Position numbers and translations under genes: made by a program. The notes below the pieces were generated by a model that saw nothing but the letters and a program-made list of their open reading frames with translations, was not told the origin of the DNA and made no database searches. From a virus, in IMG/VR virus record IMGVR_UViG_3300032516_000001, positions 124,001 through 188,000 of that record: a stretch of DNA of 64,000 nucleotides; one strand, 5' to 3'. Positions 51,302 through 61,154 of this stretch are shown piece by piece. Positions within the stretch are counted from its first letter, which is position 1, and each line of letters begins with the position of its first letter.

Positions 51302-52519
51302 CTAACACTCCTTGAATTCCGGAATCGGAATTATGAACTTTCCGCCCTTTTGATGAAACGATTCGTTTTTCTGCATTATCGGATCAGCGAAATTCCAGGC
51401 CAAAATCAGCATGTAATTCGGGTTAAAACTAACGGCTCCAACACTAGACATGATCGGTATGTCAGTTCCAGGAATAAATTTGCCTTGTTTTAATGGACTA
51501 TCATCAATAATGCATTTTATATGATCAGAAGTCAACCTGAATTGATGAACTAAGGTCGTTGCTTTAGCAGGAGCACCGTATCCTATAACGGTCTTATTCC
51601 TTAATTTTAACTCATCTAATTTATTTGAGAGTTTAACTCCTAAATTAATGATTTTTGATTCAAATTCAGTGAAATTCAAATTCTTTTCCATTGATTCCGC
51701 AATTTCGACATTCTTCGAAATTGGACGCATGCCAAGATCAACATAACATCGAATCGATCCCCCATGAGTGTTGATGAAATCAACATCAAATAACCTCATC
51801 CCGTGAACTTTGAAGAATGAGATCAAAGGACTAATAGTGTGATATGACAAATGCTCATGGTAGATTGTATCAAATAGCAAATTCTTCAGCACATCAACTA
51901 AGTATGACACCTCGAATACAAACACACCATCTGGTTTGAGTAGTATTTTTACTCCTGACACAATATCGTGTAAATCATCGATATGAGCAAAAACGTTATT
52001 AGCTGTAATTGCATCTACCTGGCCATGATTTTCAACCATCATAGTGGCTAACTGACTATTGAAAAATTCTGGTAAAGTCATCAATCCATCACGGGTAGCC
52101 TGTCTAGCTATGGCAAAAGCCGGATCTACACCAAAAACAGACGCCCCAATATTATGCAAGCATTTTAAAAGTGTCCCATCATTGCTTCCGATATCTACTA
52201 CTGTAGATTGGTAACCAATCTTGAATCGATTGGCCAACATATCAGCATATGATTCAAAATGTTTAACAAACACCGGGCTCGTACCAGATACGTACACATA
52301 ATCTCTAAATAATCTTTCTGGGTCTACAATTATAGGTAATTGTACGTGCTTGCATTTGTCACATTGAACTAGGTATAACGGGAATTTTTCCTGATTTTTG
52401 GATTTTTCAGGATCGCGCAGTAACTCATTGGCAAGGGGTGTAGAATTGAGTTTGATTTTGGGGTCAAGCTGGTCGTGTCCACACAGTCTACAGTTAAGTC
52501 TAATATGATAATCAGCCAT
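51302..52519 (-). CDS. Sugar C-methyltransferase-type SAM enzyme
   Basis: This 405-aa protein has three parts. An N-terminal zinc-binding segment (CRLCGH, then CDKCKHVQLP) is followed by a SAM-binding methyltransferase domain (TVVDIGSNDGTLLKC near 105). A C-terminal domain contains TVIGYGAPAKATTL. This three-part layout is that of NDP-4-keto-sugar C-methyltransferases (TylC3/NovU type). It lies next to the decarboxylase and cupin genes, so it likely acts on the same nucleotide sugar. Confidence 0.82.
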   Translation of the reverse strand: MADYHIRLNCRLCGHDQLDPKIKLNSTPLANELLRDPEKSKNQEKFPLYLVQCDKCKHVQLPIIVDPERLFRDYVYVSGTSPVFVKHFESYADMLANRFKIGYQSTVVDIGSNDGTLLKCLHNIGASVFGVDPAFAIARQATRDGLMTLPEFFNSQLATMMVENHGQVDAITANNVFAHIDDLHDIVSGVKILLKPDGVFVFEVSYLVDVLKNLLFDTIYHEHLSYHTISPLISFFKVHGMRLFDVDFINTHGGSIRCYVDLGMRPISKNVEIAESMEKNLNFTEFESKIINLGVKLSNKLDELKLRNKTVIGYGAPAKATTLVHQFRLTSDHIKCIIDDSPLKQGKFIPGTDIPIMSSVGAVSFNPNYMLILAWNFADPIMQKNESFHQKGGKFIIPIPEFKEC

Positions 52520-52552
52520 ATATGACTCTACTTCTTGTGATTTAGCTCTGTT

Positions 52553-53032
52553 TCAATACTTCTGTCGATTAGGGATCATGTCTTTTGTAATAAAACTAAC
52601 TCTTACCAAATCAGATTCATGGCTCTCGTGAGACCTAACATTCCTGGCCATAGTGATAAACGTAGTTTCTATCGGGAAATACATGGCATGTTCCATCATC
52701 GGTGGGGTGAAGAACATCTGTCCAGCCAAAAAAATCTGCGGTTTCGGTATTTCAATATCACCAATTTTTCTTTCAAAATATGTTATTCTACCTGATATTA
52801 TATATGCATAATGCATATCAGTTTTATGGTAGTGATTAGCACGGATAGTGTCGGCTTTACTAGTAATAACAGCTACGCTAGTAACCGGGCGTAAAATCAA
52901 ATTCTGTATAACTCCGGAGTCATTGATGAATGGCTGAGGTAATGGAACGAACCTTTCATTTGGCCAAATTCCACTATCTACGGCCGCAGTATATGCTTCG
53001 TGATCAATGCTACTGTTCATTTTTGATCCCAT
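52553..53032 (-). CDS. Cupin-fold protein (sugar epimerase/isomerase-like)
   Basis: This 159-aa protein is a small cupin: RANHYHKTDMHYAYIISG supplies the HxH and downstream motifs, and FFTPPMMEHAMYF the second His. It could be a dTDP-4-keto-sugar 3,5-epimerase-like or ketoisomerase-type enzyme, or a non-catalytic cupin. The start overlaps the glycosyltransferase gene by 16 bp, so the two are coupled. Confidence 0.65.
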   Translation of the reverse strand: MGSKMNSSIDHEAYTAAVDSGIWPNERFVPLPQPFINDSGVIQNLILRPVTSVAVITSKADTIRANHYHKTDMHYAYIISGRITYFERKIGDIEIPKPQIFLAGQMFFTPPMMEHAMYFPIETTFITMARNVRSHESHESDLVRVSFITKDMIPNRQKY

Positions 53033-55113
53033 TCAACCGGAGAAAGGCCTTCTTCCCCTCTAGTCAATAGACACTTCTCTAAATCGTTTGTTAACGTTGA
53101 CCATTCAAATTTTTTGGCGTGTTCTCTACAACCTTCAGCTAGTCGCCTTCTTGATTTATCATTTTTCAAAATATGAATAAGTTTCTCGACATATTCGTCC
53201 TTATACTGTGCAAACGGAGGCGGAACATTTAACCCAACACCGCCCCATAATTCAGCAAAAGCATCAGCCGTGCATAAGACCGGGACCGTTCCAGCCGCAC
53301 AAGCTTCTAGAACAGTGACTCCAAATGCTTCCGTGTAACGTACTGGATCACATGGATAGGCAAGAATTTCAGAAGTAGCCATCTCTTCTTGAATTCTCTG
53401 TCTACTAACTGACTGATAAGTATGGACACCCTTGTCCTTAAGTCTTTTCATTGCCTCAAGCATGTATCTGGATCTATTAGCAAGCTCCGCCATGAATCCA
53501 GTAGCATTCGTAAGACGCGCGAAGCCCTCTAGCCCACTGAAATTATAGAATATATGAAGAGTGGCGTGCGGCACAGCTTGCTTGATCTTTGGAAATGCCT
53601 CCAACATCCAATGCAATCCGCGGTCATGAGATGAGGCCCAGATCATTTTACCTGGCGTTTTCTCCTTCGGTTTGAAATCATCGGTATTCACGCCATTATA
53701 TAACACTTTCCATTTTTCGGCCGGAAAACCAGAAGCCGGCTTCATGAAATTAGCGTGAGAATGAGAAACCACAGCCAGTGTGTCAACATATGACTCCCAG
53801 CCGGGTTCGCAGAGACTGAAATCGGTAACCTGTTGATCAAAAAGCCTGAATTGGGTTGGGTTAGCTATTTTCAACGGTTCTGGAGTCATCCATGAACACA
53901 AAGCATCCCAATGTTGATCTTTATATATCGATGCCCATTCATCGTAATTGCAACAAACCACGCGTTCTAAATTAGCTGCTTTAGTAATTCCGGTAAATAT
54001 TGTTATCCAATGCCCCCTACGAGCCATTTCGAGGGCATACATGATAAATGTCATTTCAGAACCAGTAAGCCCACGGTCTGATGTCCATATATTATCTACA
54101 TCCATGGGTGCACGTATCTGAGACGGTGGGAAAAAGAACGCGCACCTAAGCTTTCTACTAGATGGCTGTATTGGATCTACTATTGGTTGTATTTGCTTTA
54201 TTTGCTCTCGAGTTCTCTTTATTTGCTCTCGAGTTCCTTTTAAATTCCAGTTATTTACAAGTGGATAACCAAGATTTCTCTTTTTATGCCAAATTGCTTC
54301 ATTTGAGGCATGTGATCTGGATTGCCGTGGAAGAGGAAAAACGCAATCCGCATTAACTACATATACGATATTTGATGGATTGTTAACCCATTGGATACCT
54401 TTATTAGTTAATCGATCAGCGACATTGCTATTTTGATAGGCATAAGCCCCATCTAAATCCTCATCCCAGCCATTGATATCGAGAATTGACGCCAATTTGC
54501 AGCTTTCATTTTTAGCATAGAAGAAAATAGATGAAATACCACCAATTGGCATAGACAACTTTGGATCATTATTGCCTTTAAGTGGATCTATCAGTAATGA
54601 ATCAATCGATTCGCATTCTTGATTTAGAATGCTCCACTTATAGTTGTTGAGCCTCCCGGATCCGATATCAGAAACATATTGATCGACTTGGTTTTCTTGG
54701 TATCTCGGAAAATCGGGGCTTAACTCCGGTAAACTCTTATATTGATTGGGACTTATTAATCCCGCGTTTATCCCATTAGCTTTATGGAACAAAGCATGTG
54801 TCTTTACACAATTTGACGGTAACCAAGTGTAATCATTGATAAATAAAACGACTTCACTATTGGCATGAACTAAGGCGGTATTTATATATCTACCAAGGCT
54901 GTCAAGAGGAAACGGATTACTGATTGGTTCAATATGTCTTACTTTAAAAGCATACAATTTTTGGATTTCTTCAACCTCATTCTTCCTATATTTATAGATT
55001 CCATCCGAAATAATGAGTTCGAAATCAGTGAAAGATTGTTGTGCTAAGCTATTAAATATGATATCAAGTCCACCAACTCGCATCGTTGGCAGAATAATTG
55101 AGATGTACGGCAT
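53017..55113 (-). CDS. Two-domain glycosyltransferase (GT2 + GT4)
   Basis: In this 698-aa protein residues 4-250 form a GT2-like domain (ISIILPTMRVGGLDIIFNSL, DFELIISDG). From about residue 320 there is a GT4-type domain (WKVLYNGVNTDDFKPKEK, ASSHDRGLHWMLEAFPKI) with the E-x7-E motif in EAFGVTVLEACAAG. Both domains transfer sugars from nucleotide donors. The DNA between the domains has a 21-bp direct repeat (54196-54236) that encodes TREQIK twice. Such fused enzymes build short oligosaccharides in phage and bacterial glycan clusters. Confidence 0.8.
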   Translation of the reverse strand: MPYISIILPTMRVGGLDIIFNSLAQQSFTDFELIISDGIYKYRKNEVEEIQKLYAFKVRHIEPISNPFPLDSLGRYINTALVHANSEVVLFINDYTWLPSNCVKTHALFHKANGINAGLISPNQYKSLPELSPDFPRYQENQVDQYVSDIGSGRLNNYKWSILNQECESIDSLLIDPLKGNNDPKLSMPIGGISSIFFYAKNESCKLASILDINGWDEDLDGAYAYQNSNVADRLTNKGIQWVNNPSNIVYVVNADCVFPLPRQSRSHASNEAIWHKKRNLGYPLVNNWNLKGTREQIKRTREQIKQIQPIVDPIQPSSRKLRCAFFFPPSQIRAPMDVDNIWTSDRGLTGSEMTFIMYALEMARRGHWITIFTGITKAANLERVVCCNYDEWASIYKDQHWDALCSWMTPEPLKIANPTQFRLFDQQVTDFSLCEPGWESYVDTLAVVSHSHANFMKPASGFPAEKWKVLYNGVNTDDFKPKEKTPGKMIWASSHDRGLHWMLEAFPKIKQAVPHATLHIFYNFSGLEGFARLTNATGFMAELANRSRYMLEAMKRLKDKGVHTYQSVSRQRIQEEMATSEILAYPCDPVRYTEAFGVTVLEACAAGTVPVLCTADAFAELWGGVGLNVPPPFAQYKDEYVEKLIHILKNDKSRRRLAEGCREHAKKFEWSTLTNDLEKCLLTRGEEGLSPVEWDQK

Positions 55114-55122
55114 GATATACCT

Positions 55123-56085
55123 CTATGTTGATCTTACTTGAGACTCGATCCATTTGTATGTCCGATTCATACCATCTTCAAAACCAATATGCGGTTCCCA
55201 TTTCAACACACTACGAAGCATTGAGTTATCTGAATTTCTGCCACGAACACCCTGTGGTTTTGATTCGTCATATCGCTTTCTAATAGTCTTTCCGGCAATT
55301 TTTGCTACAATATCACACAATTCATTAATGGACACTAAACGATCCGTTCCAAGATTGATAGGATCGTGGTGATCGGATTCCATCAGACGTATCAATCCAT
55401 CGACACAATCATCTATGAAACAATATGAACGTGTCTGTTTTCCATCACCCCAAACCTCTATTTCATCATTAGACTTCGCTAATGCTATTTTACGGCATAT
55501 AGCGGCGGGACTTTTTTCACGCCCACCATCATAAGTTCCCAGTGGACCGTATATATTATGGAACCGTACTACACGCGTATCGAAACCGAGATCTTCACGA
55601 TAATGACGACATATTCTTTCCATCGTTAATTTTTCCCAGCCATATCCATCTTCTGGTAATGCCGGGTATGCGTCCTCTTCACGCAGCGGAATGACGTTTA
55701 CTTGTTCCTGCATGCTTGTCGGATATATACATGCTGAGGATGAAAATAGAAGACGTTTCGCATTATGTCTGAATGCTTCCTCGATAACATTCAAGTTAAT
55801 ACGCGAATTATTCACTATTATTTGACATCTGTGGCTCTCAATGAAACCTATCCCCCCCATATCAGCAGCTAAATGATAAATTCTATCATACGGTTCATCA
55901 TCGAAAAACTTTTTCACAACAGATTCAGAGCGTAAATCAGTATTTGCGTAAAATTGGGTAGCAGTTGTCTTCCCAAATTCCGGAAATTTCAAATCCACTC
56001 CGGTAACTTCATGGCCATCATTAATTAACCTTGTAGTGAGATGACTCCCTATAAACCCGCCGGCCCCTGTTACCAGAATTCTCAT
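55123..56085 (-). CDS. GDP-mannose 3,5-epimerase-like SDR enzyme
   Basis: This 320-aa protein has an NAD-binding ILVTGAGGFIGSH and HLAADMGGIGFI. It also has SSSACIYP, YGWEKL with the catalytic Tyr and Lys, RFHNIYGPLGTYDGGREKSP and PQGVRGRNSDN. Several of these segments match plant GDP-mannose 3,5-epimerases almost word for word. The product could be GDP-L-galactose or a related sugar. It is adjacent to a nucleotide-sugar dehydrogenase gene. Confidence 0.82.
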   Translation of the reverse strand: MRILVTGAGGFIGSHLTTRLINDGHEVTGVDLKFPEFGKTTATQFYANTDLRSESVVKKFFDDEPYDRIYHLAADMGGIGFIESHRCQIIVNNSRINLNVIEEAFRHNAKRLLFSSSACIYPTSMQEQVNVIPLREEDAYPALPEDGYGWEKLTMERICRHYREDLGFDTRVVRFHNIYGPLGTYDGGREKSPAAICRKIALAKSNDEIEVWGDGKQTRSYCFIDDCVDGLIRLMESDHHDPINLGTDRLVSINELCDIVAKIAGKTIRKRYDESKPQGVRGRNSDNSMLRSVLKWEPHIGFEDGMNRTYKWIESQVRST

Positions 56086-56093
56086 TTTATCAC

Positions 56094-57275
56094 CTATAGA
56101 GTGCTCGGAATCCTTAGTGACAAATCTAAAACTTTGATCTTAGATGATTCAGCTAATCTATTACGAATATCAGGATAATCAACACAGAGTATGACAAAAT
56201 CAGCATTGTTCACAACGTAATCGATATTCGGCGCATGAATCCAAGATGGTTTGATTTCAAGAACAATGTTCTTAACAGTTGGGTCATAGACAATCGGGTT
56301 TAGTTTCTCAATAGCGTTGGCTATCGTCATACCAACAGCATCAGTTATATCAAGCGCATTGGGCTTATAACCTAAGCCAACAACTGCAATTTTACGATTC
56401 GTGACCTCATGTAATTTGACCCATTCAGTAGCTATTTTTGCATATTTATTGAGTGTCTGCGCGTGTGAATTCATCACAGCATCAGATGTAGGAGACTGAT
56501 GGATGTCGTTCCAGATCAAACTATCTCTAGGGAGGCAAGGCCCGCCCGGAGGAGGGCCGGGTAACATATAACTTGTTCCGCCAATTCTCGGTTCAAATCC
56601 AAGTGCTCTGAAAACAACATCGGCATCTGCTCCCAGTTTTGATAGCTTGGCATTGATATCGTTGCCCCACGCACCACGCGCTGACAAGGTTGCGTTTATT
56701 GCTAATTTGGCGCAAGCGATTGAAATGACATTGCCACGCACTTCATTTGCGCATTTATTGTTCCAAATTGATGCTAATTCATCCTGAAGCTCTTTGCTGT
56801 CGACGTCATCACAACCCAAAAACATAATATGAGCATGAGCAAAATCGTAAGCTACCTGCCCCAATCTGATGAGTGGAGGATTATAGATTATCCGAAGTTT
56901 ATTGTGACCATTACAAACTTCACGCGCATCGCGTGGGTCTAAAGTTGACACCACATTTACTTTATATTTATCAGAAACAATGCTGTCGATTTCATTAATG
57001 ATATTAGTTATGAATGCCGAAGATAGCGTTTTACCGGATAATGGAGTAGGTGCTATAACAAACGCCCACTCTGTTTTCTCTACAGCCTCGACAGATGAAT
57101 CTGCTAAATTGAAATTCCATTCTATATGCTCAAACAGCGGGTTTTCTTTCCGCCGTAGCTTTCGCATCAACTCTTTATTTACATCGTACCCCCATACTTC
57201 GTGACCTAAACATCCAAGGTGATATGCCATGGGAAGACCGACCTTCCCGAGACCAAAAACGGCAATGCTTGTCAT
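56094..57275 (-). CDS. UDP-glucose/GDP-mannose dehydrogenase-family enzyme
   Basis: This 393-aa protein has VFGLGKVGLPMA (NAD binding), VIAPTPLSGK, VSTLDP, and GPPPGGPCLPRDS with the catalytic Cys. Enzymes of this family oxidise UDP-glucose to UDP-glucuronate or GDP-mannose to GDP-mannuronate. It is slightly short for the family. It could feed the decarboxylase encoded further along the operon. Confidence 0.82.
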   Translation of the reverse strand: MTSIAVFGLGKVGLPMAYHLGCLGHEVWGYDVNKELMRKLRRKENPLFEHIEWNFNLADSSVEAVEKTEWAFVIAPTPLSGKTLSSAFITNIINEIDSIVSDKYKVNVVSTLDPRDAREVCNGHNKLRIIYNPPLIRLGQVAYDFAHAHIMFLGCDDVDSKELQDELASIWNNKCANEVRGNVISIACAKLAINATLSARGAWGNDINAKLSKLGADADVVFRALGFEPRIGGTSYMLPGPPPGGPCLPRDSLIWNDIHQSPTSDAVMNSHAQTLNKYAKIATEWVKLHEVTNRKIAVVGLGYKPNALDITDAVGMTIANAIEKLNPIVYDPTVKNIVLEIKPSWIHAPNIDYVVNNADFVILCVDYPDIRNRLAESSKIKVLDLSLRIPSTL

Positions 57276-57276
57276 T

Positions 57277-58584
57277 TCATTTTCCCTGTTTCAGTGCCTG
57301 CATTTTGAATTCCCACGCGTTATAGTGGCCCAATCTAGAAATATCAACAAACCCAATTTTTCTTAACAGTGACTCTAAGGATGACTCGGTGTATCCCCAT
57401 AAATGAAAATCGGCGTCATAAGTATTTCCACGCGTTCCCCAAATACATGTTGCCCATTCATCAACCATCCCATCAGCAATAATCCTCTTTAATGCGAATT
57501 CCATATCAGTTACCATTATATATAACGATCCACCAGGTCGTAGTATGCGTAAACACTCATTTAGAACTTTCTCGCCAGCCTCGGCTGACAAATGATTGAT
57601 CAGATGGATCATTTTAATCTTATCGGCGTGTCCATCGTGAAGTGGAATAATACCTTTGCTAAGATCACATACAATATCAACCCCTGGAATTGCCCTAACA
57701 TCTACATTGGGATGATAAACATCAGCAGAACCGCCACCCCCTAATTCGACCCACGTCGATTGCCCACACGTAGAACATGTCGGGCCAACACCCCCTGGTG
57801 GCGGCATCGGACCAATTGCTTGATACTGTCGTACGTCCATACTCCGCTTTACATCAACTTGGCTGGAGTACATCTCATCATCTTTGATAAATTTTGCCCA
57901 CATATAAGAATTACCATTGAAAATCCTGTAATGTTCGAGTTTCAATCCAAGCAGGGCTTGTAACTGTTCTATTGTATACCCTCTATTGTACGGACCTTCG
58001 TTAGTAAGTGCATTCTCATAAGGATAGTAAACTGTCGTATAAACCATGCAGAGAAATGTGCCACCGGGTTTAAGACATCGTTTAAATAATTCAACTACAT
58101 ATTGAACTTTTCCCGGTTGTATAGCATGCAAAACCCCATCCAAAAGTATTAAATCAAACATTCCTAACTGATTAATATCATCATATTCTTTAAGCAAAAC
58201 AGCTTTTGATGGATAACCTTCTAAAATTTTCGAGGTTAACTGCACATTTGAAGGAGTTATATCGACAGCAATAACATCCGCACCAGCTTGTGACATATAA
58301 AGTGAATCAACACCCATGCCACAGCCAAAATCCAAAACCCGCAAGCCTTTAAGATTTATAGCTAAAAGTTCTTCATAATAAATCTCACCTGTAAGAACTT
58401 TGTCCCAACGCATTCTGTTACGGAATTCCCAGTGTTCTTTAACATGTCGCTTTGTATCTTCGATATTATTAAGTGCGTCACTAGTTTTCTGAGCTGGTCC
58501 ATCATCCCAAAAACACGCGTCCCAATATGCTATGGAATCCCGACTGATTTGCGAATTTTCGTTCTTCATCGCATGGCCTTCCAT
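57277..58584 (-). CDS. Tandem SAM-methyltransferase protein
   Basis: This 435-aa protein contains two methyltransferase domains. The first has VLDFGCGMGVDSLYM (about residues 85-100). The second, after a zinc-type segment (CSTCGQSTWVELGGGG), has RAIPGVDIVCDLSKG and RILRPGGSLYIMVTD. The second domain's SAM loop is degenerate in this view. Such pairs probably methylate sugar hydroxyls. It overlaps nothing and is 1 bp from the dehydrogenase gene. Confidence 0.75.
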   Translation of the reverse strand: MEGHAMKNENSQISRDSIAYWDACFWDDGPAQKTSDALNNIEDTKRHVKEHWEFRNRMRWDKVLTGEIYYEELLAINLKGLRVLDFGCGMGVDSLYMSQAGADVIAVDITPSNVQLTSKILEGYPSKAVLLKEYDDINQLGMFDLILLDGVLHAIQPGKVQYVVELFKRCLKPGGTFLCMVYTTVYYPYENALTNEGPYNRGYTIEQLQALLGLKLEHYRIFNGNSYMWAKFIKDDEMYSSQVDVKRSMDVRQYQAIGPMPPPGGVGPTCSTCGQSTWVELGGGGSADVYHPNVDVRAIPGVDIVCDLSKGIIPLHDGHADKIKMIHLINHLSAEAGEKVLNECLRILRPGGSLYIMVTDMEFALKRIIADGMVDEWATCIWGTRGNTYDADFHLWGYTESSLESLLRKIGFVDISRLGHYNAWEFKMQALKQGK

Positions 58585-58586
58585 CT

Positions 58587-59333
58587 TTACACAAATTCAT
58601 TCGGAATGCATAGCAGATCAACACTGATAGGCGCACCGTGAGGTGAAATACTTGCTATGTCGCTAGGCGTAGTTAAATTATTGGGGACCCTTGATATCGT
58701 TGTTACTGAATAATTCTCATTTAAAAGAAGTTTTCCGAGTTCAAATGAAGAATCTCCGACTTTATCCATGGTATAATTACATACTTCAACTACCATAGAT
58801 GGCCTATATTTACGCAAACATTCTAAAGAACCACGTAATACGCGCAATTCCCACCCATCAACGTCAATTTTGATGAAAGTTGGCTCTATATTTAGAATTG
58901 ATACTATTTGATCTGTTGTTAACACCTCTACTGTAAATGGCTTTGCTTCCTTGAGTTCTACATAGGGTAAAAAATATTGGTTGTTCTTATTCAATTCATG
59001 ATCCGGTGATAATAATGTCCAATGTCCTTGATGAACTACACTAATTGGGTTGCATGTCCGGCAATCGGATAAAGCTGCCCTGATGCATGTAACATTATTA
59101 TATGTGAGATTTTGTACACGATTAACTAAACATGCGAATGCTTTAGGACCCGGTTCTACGGCTACGACTTTTCCATCGTGGGAAGCTTCTATAGCCAACG
59201 GAATGGTTAAATCTCCTACGTTAGCCCCTATATCAATGATTACACATTTACCAAATCTTTTGATATAATTACGAAATGATGACAACAAATCAGTCTCATT
59301 GTAATTAGAAGCTATTTCACTGATAATATTCAT
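58587..59333 (-). CDS. FkbM-type methyltransferase
   Basis: This 248-aa protein has VIIDIGANVGDLTIP, VVAVEPGPKAF and FIKIDVDGWELRVLRG, the three motifs of FkbM-type SAM methyltransferases. It probably O-methylates a sugar. It is one of five methyltransferase genes in the operon. Confidence 0.82.
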   Translation of the reverse strand: MNIISEIASNYNETDLLSSFRNYIKRFGKCVIIDIGANVGDLTIPLAIEASHDGKVVAVEPGPKAFACLVNRVQNLTYNNVTCIRAALSDCRTCNPISVVHQGHWTLLSPDHELNKNNQYFLPYVELKEAKPFTVEVLTTDQIVSILNIEPTFIKIDVDGWELRVLRGSLECLRKYRPSMVVEVCNYTMDKVGDSSFELGKLLLNENYSVTTISRVPNNLTTPSDIASISPHGAPISVDLLCIPNEFV

Positions 59334-59347
59334 AGTCTACTATCCAA

Positions 59348-60436
59348 TCATGGCGACTCTGGCCATATTTCACATCCCCAGTATTCTAAGTCACTAACGT
59401 CTATTGATTTTACCGGATGATTTCGCTCTTCTCTCCATAAATCTAAACGCGATGCGAGTTCATCCATAATGTAATTATTTTTAGCATGACATATTTTTGA
59501 ACGGTCATTTGACGCGTGTATTTCATTTCTACGCATCTCGTTGTAGTTCATTCCGTCTCTAAAACTCCACCTTCCTTCAATGCGTTCCTCCATGCCTCCC
59601 CATGGCAAAGATCCACAAATCCAGCGTGGATTTGGAACGATCGGGTCTTTCATTCTAGGTTCCCACCACAAATTGAGTCCAAGACCTTCAATCCTTATTG
59701 CAAAATCAGTATCCATCGGACCTTTCCCCCGTTCCAAACGTTCATCAAGGCCGCCCAATCTCCACAAGGTGTCACGCCTCATAGATTCATTTTTAACATG
59801 AATCCAACTAGGCGCCTTGGTACCCGGAACATTCCCAGACATAAGACGTCGGGAGTCTTGAATTTGATCCTGCCCGTGAACTTTTAAGGATGGAATAATC
59901 GAAGAATCGAAAGGTCCATCCTGGAATATAAACATTTCTGGTAAAATTCCGCCCTCGATTACTGGCGATGTAGTAACACAATGACCCGAATATCCAGATA
60001 AAGATGAATGGGCGTATTCCTTAGAAAAATCATAATCTCTCAGTAATTTTAATTTTGGAAGATCCGTATGCAGATATGGACCGATTAAATACAGATTATC
60101 TCTTTGTGAATGGTATTCAAGATGAGATTCGATCCACTCAGGATGACAATAACAATAATCCTGTAATATTAGGATGTATTCACCACGCGCAAGAGCAAAA
60201 GCAGTGTTCCACGCAGAACAGAACGTAGTCCATTTACCATTACGTCTATGTTCTGGTACGTGAATGCACTTAATTCCATATTTATTCGCTAAATCAATCA
60301 CTTCGGAATGACGCTTTTCATAACGGTTATCACATATGATTAATTCGAAATCTTTAAAATTCTGATCTCGCATGCCAGCAAGAGTAATATCTAAACCGCC
60401 AGGTCTAAATGTAGAAACGCATACCGAAACTTTCAT
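59348..60436 (-). CDS. GT2-type glycosyltransferase
   Basis: This 362-aa protein has VSVCVSTFRPGGLDITLAGM and FELIICDNRYEKR, the GT-A fold start, and ILILQDYC in place of the usual DxD-type segment. The C-terminus has aromatic, Gly-rich segments (PNPRWICGSLPWGGMEER). It has some resemblance to the N-terminal half of the 53017-55113 protein. Acceptor unknown. Confidence 0.78.
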   Translation of the reverse strand: MKVSVCVSTFRPGGLDITLAGMRDQNFKDFELIICDNRYEKRHSEVIDLANKYGIKCIHVPEHRRNGKWTTFCSAWNTAFALARGEYILILQDYCYCHPEWIESHLEYHSQRDNLYLIGPYLHTDLPKLKLLRDYDFSKEYAHSSLSGYSGHCVTTSPVIEGGILPEMFIFQDGPFDSSIIPSLKVHGQDQIQDSRRLMSGNVPGTKAPSWIHVKNESMRRDTLWRLGGLDERLERGKGPMDTDFAIRIEGLGLNLWWEPRMKDPIVPNPRWICGSLPWGGMEERIEGRWSFRDGMNYNEMRRNEIHASNDRSKICHAKNNYIMDELASRLDLWREERNHPVKSIDVSDLEYWGCEIWPESP

Positions 60437-60457
60437 GTGATTACTATACTATACGAA

Positions 60458-61150
60458 TTAAGTTATTGGGAAATAGAGGCTATGGGAAATAGGACCACAT
60501 GGAATAGTTGAAATCTCATTATATTTTACTCCAAATTTCCCACCAATAAGAGAATCTCGAATTTCTTCATAAATAGATGCACGTTTAAAAACATGGTTCT
60601 CAACTTGGATTTTCGGATGAAATTCAGATATAAGATTTTTTGATCCTTTTAAAACTTCTACCTCAGCCCCCTCAACATCTAATTTCATCCAATCCACGCG
60701 CGATAGATTAACCGAAGTCATCCATGAATCGATGATAGTCACCGGAATGATATAACCATCACAGATCCCGGGATCCATGGAGAAAAATTCTTGTGTCATA
60801 GTATGCAACCAACCATCACGATCATAGACTCCGGATTCAATGACACAACATTTATCGGACCACCCATTCAATGCTAAAGTTTTACGCAGTATATTTGCCT
60901 CTGATTCATCACCAGTTCCTTGAGGAGACCAGGCCCATACGTAAGAAGCTCCTTGCGCTAAAGCTGTAACTGTATATGAACCATAGGCTGCTCCGACGTC
61001 GAGGACGACATCCCCCGGGAGTATATGCCAATACGCCTCTCTAACAGACGCCTCATCTTCAAATGTGTACCAAGTCGGGTGTTTTGGAATATTATCTAAA
61101 CAAACGATTTTGTATGATTTTCCCCGAAACGTAAACTCTTTAATAGACAT
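60458..61150 (-). CDS. FkbM-like methyltransferase (tandem copy 2)
   Basis: This 230-aa protein shows VVLDVGAAYGSYTVTALAQG for SAM binding and WMKLDVEGAEVEVLKGSKN for the second motif. It is a close paralogue of the neighbouring 239-aa gene, which lies 4 bp away. The shared MTSVNLSRVDW section is identical over 38 bases. Probably a sugar O-methyltransferase. Confidence 0.8.
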   Translation of the reverse strand: MSIKEFTFRGKSYKIVCLDNIPKHPTWYTFEDEASVREAYWHILPGDVVLDVGAAYGSYTVTALAQGASYVWAWSPQGTGDESEANILRKTLALNGWSDKCCVIESGVYDRDGWLHTMTQEFFSMDPGICDGYIIPVTIIDSWMTSVNLSRVDWMKLDVEGAEVEVLKGSKNLISEFHPKIQVENHVFKRASIYEEIRDSLIGGKFGVKYNEISTIPCGPISHSLYFPIT

Positions 61151-61154
61151 GGAA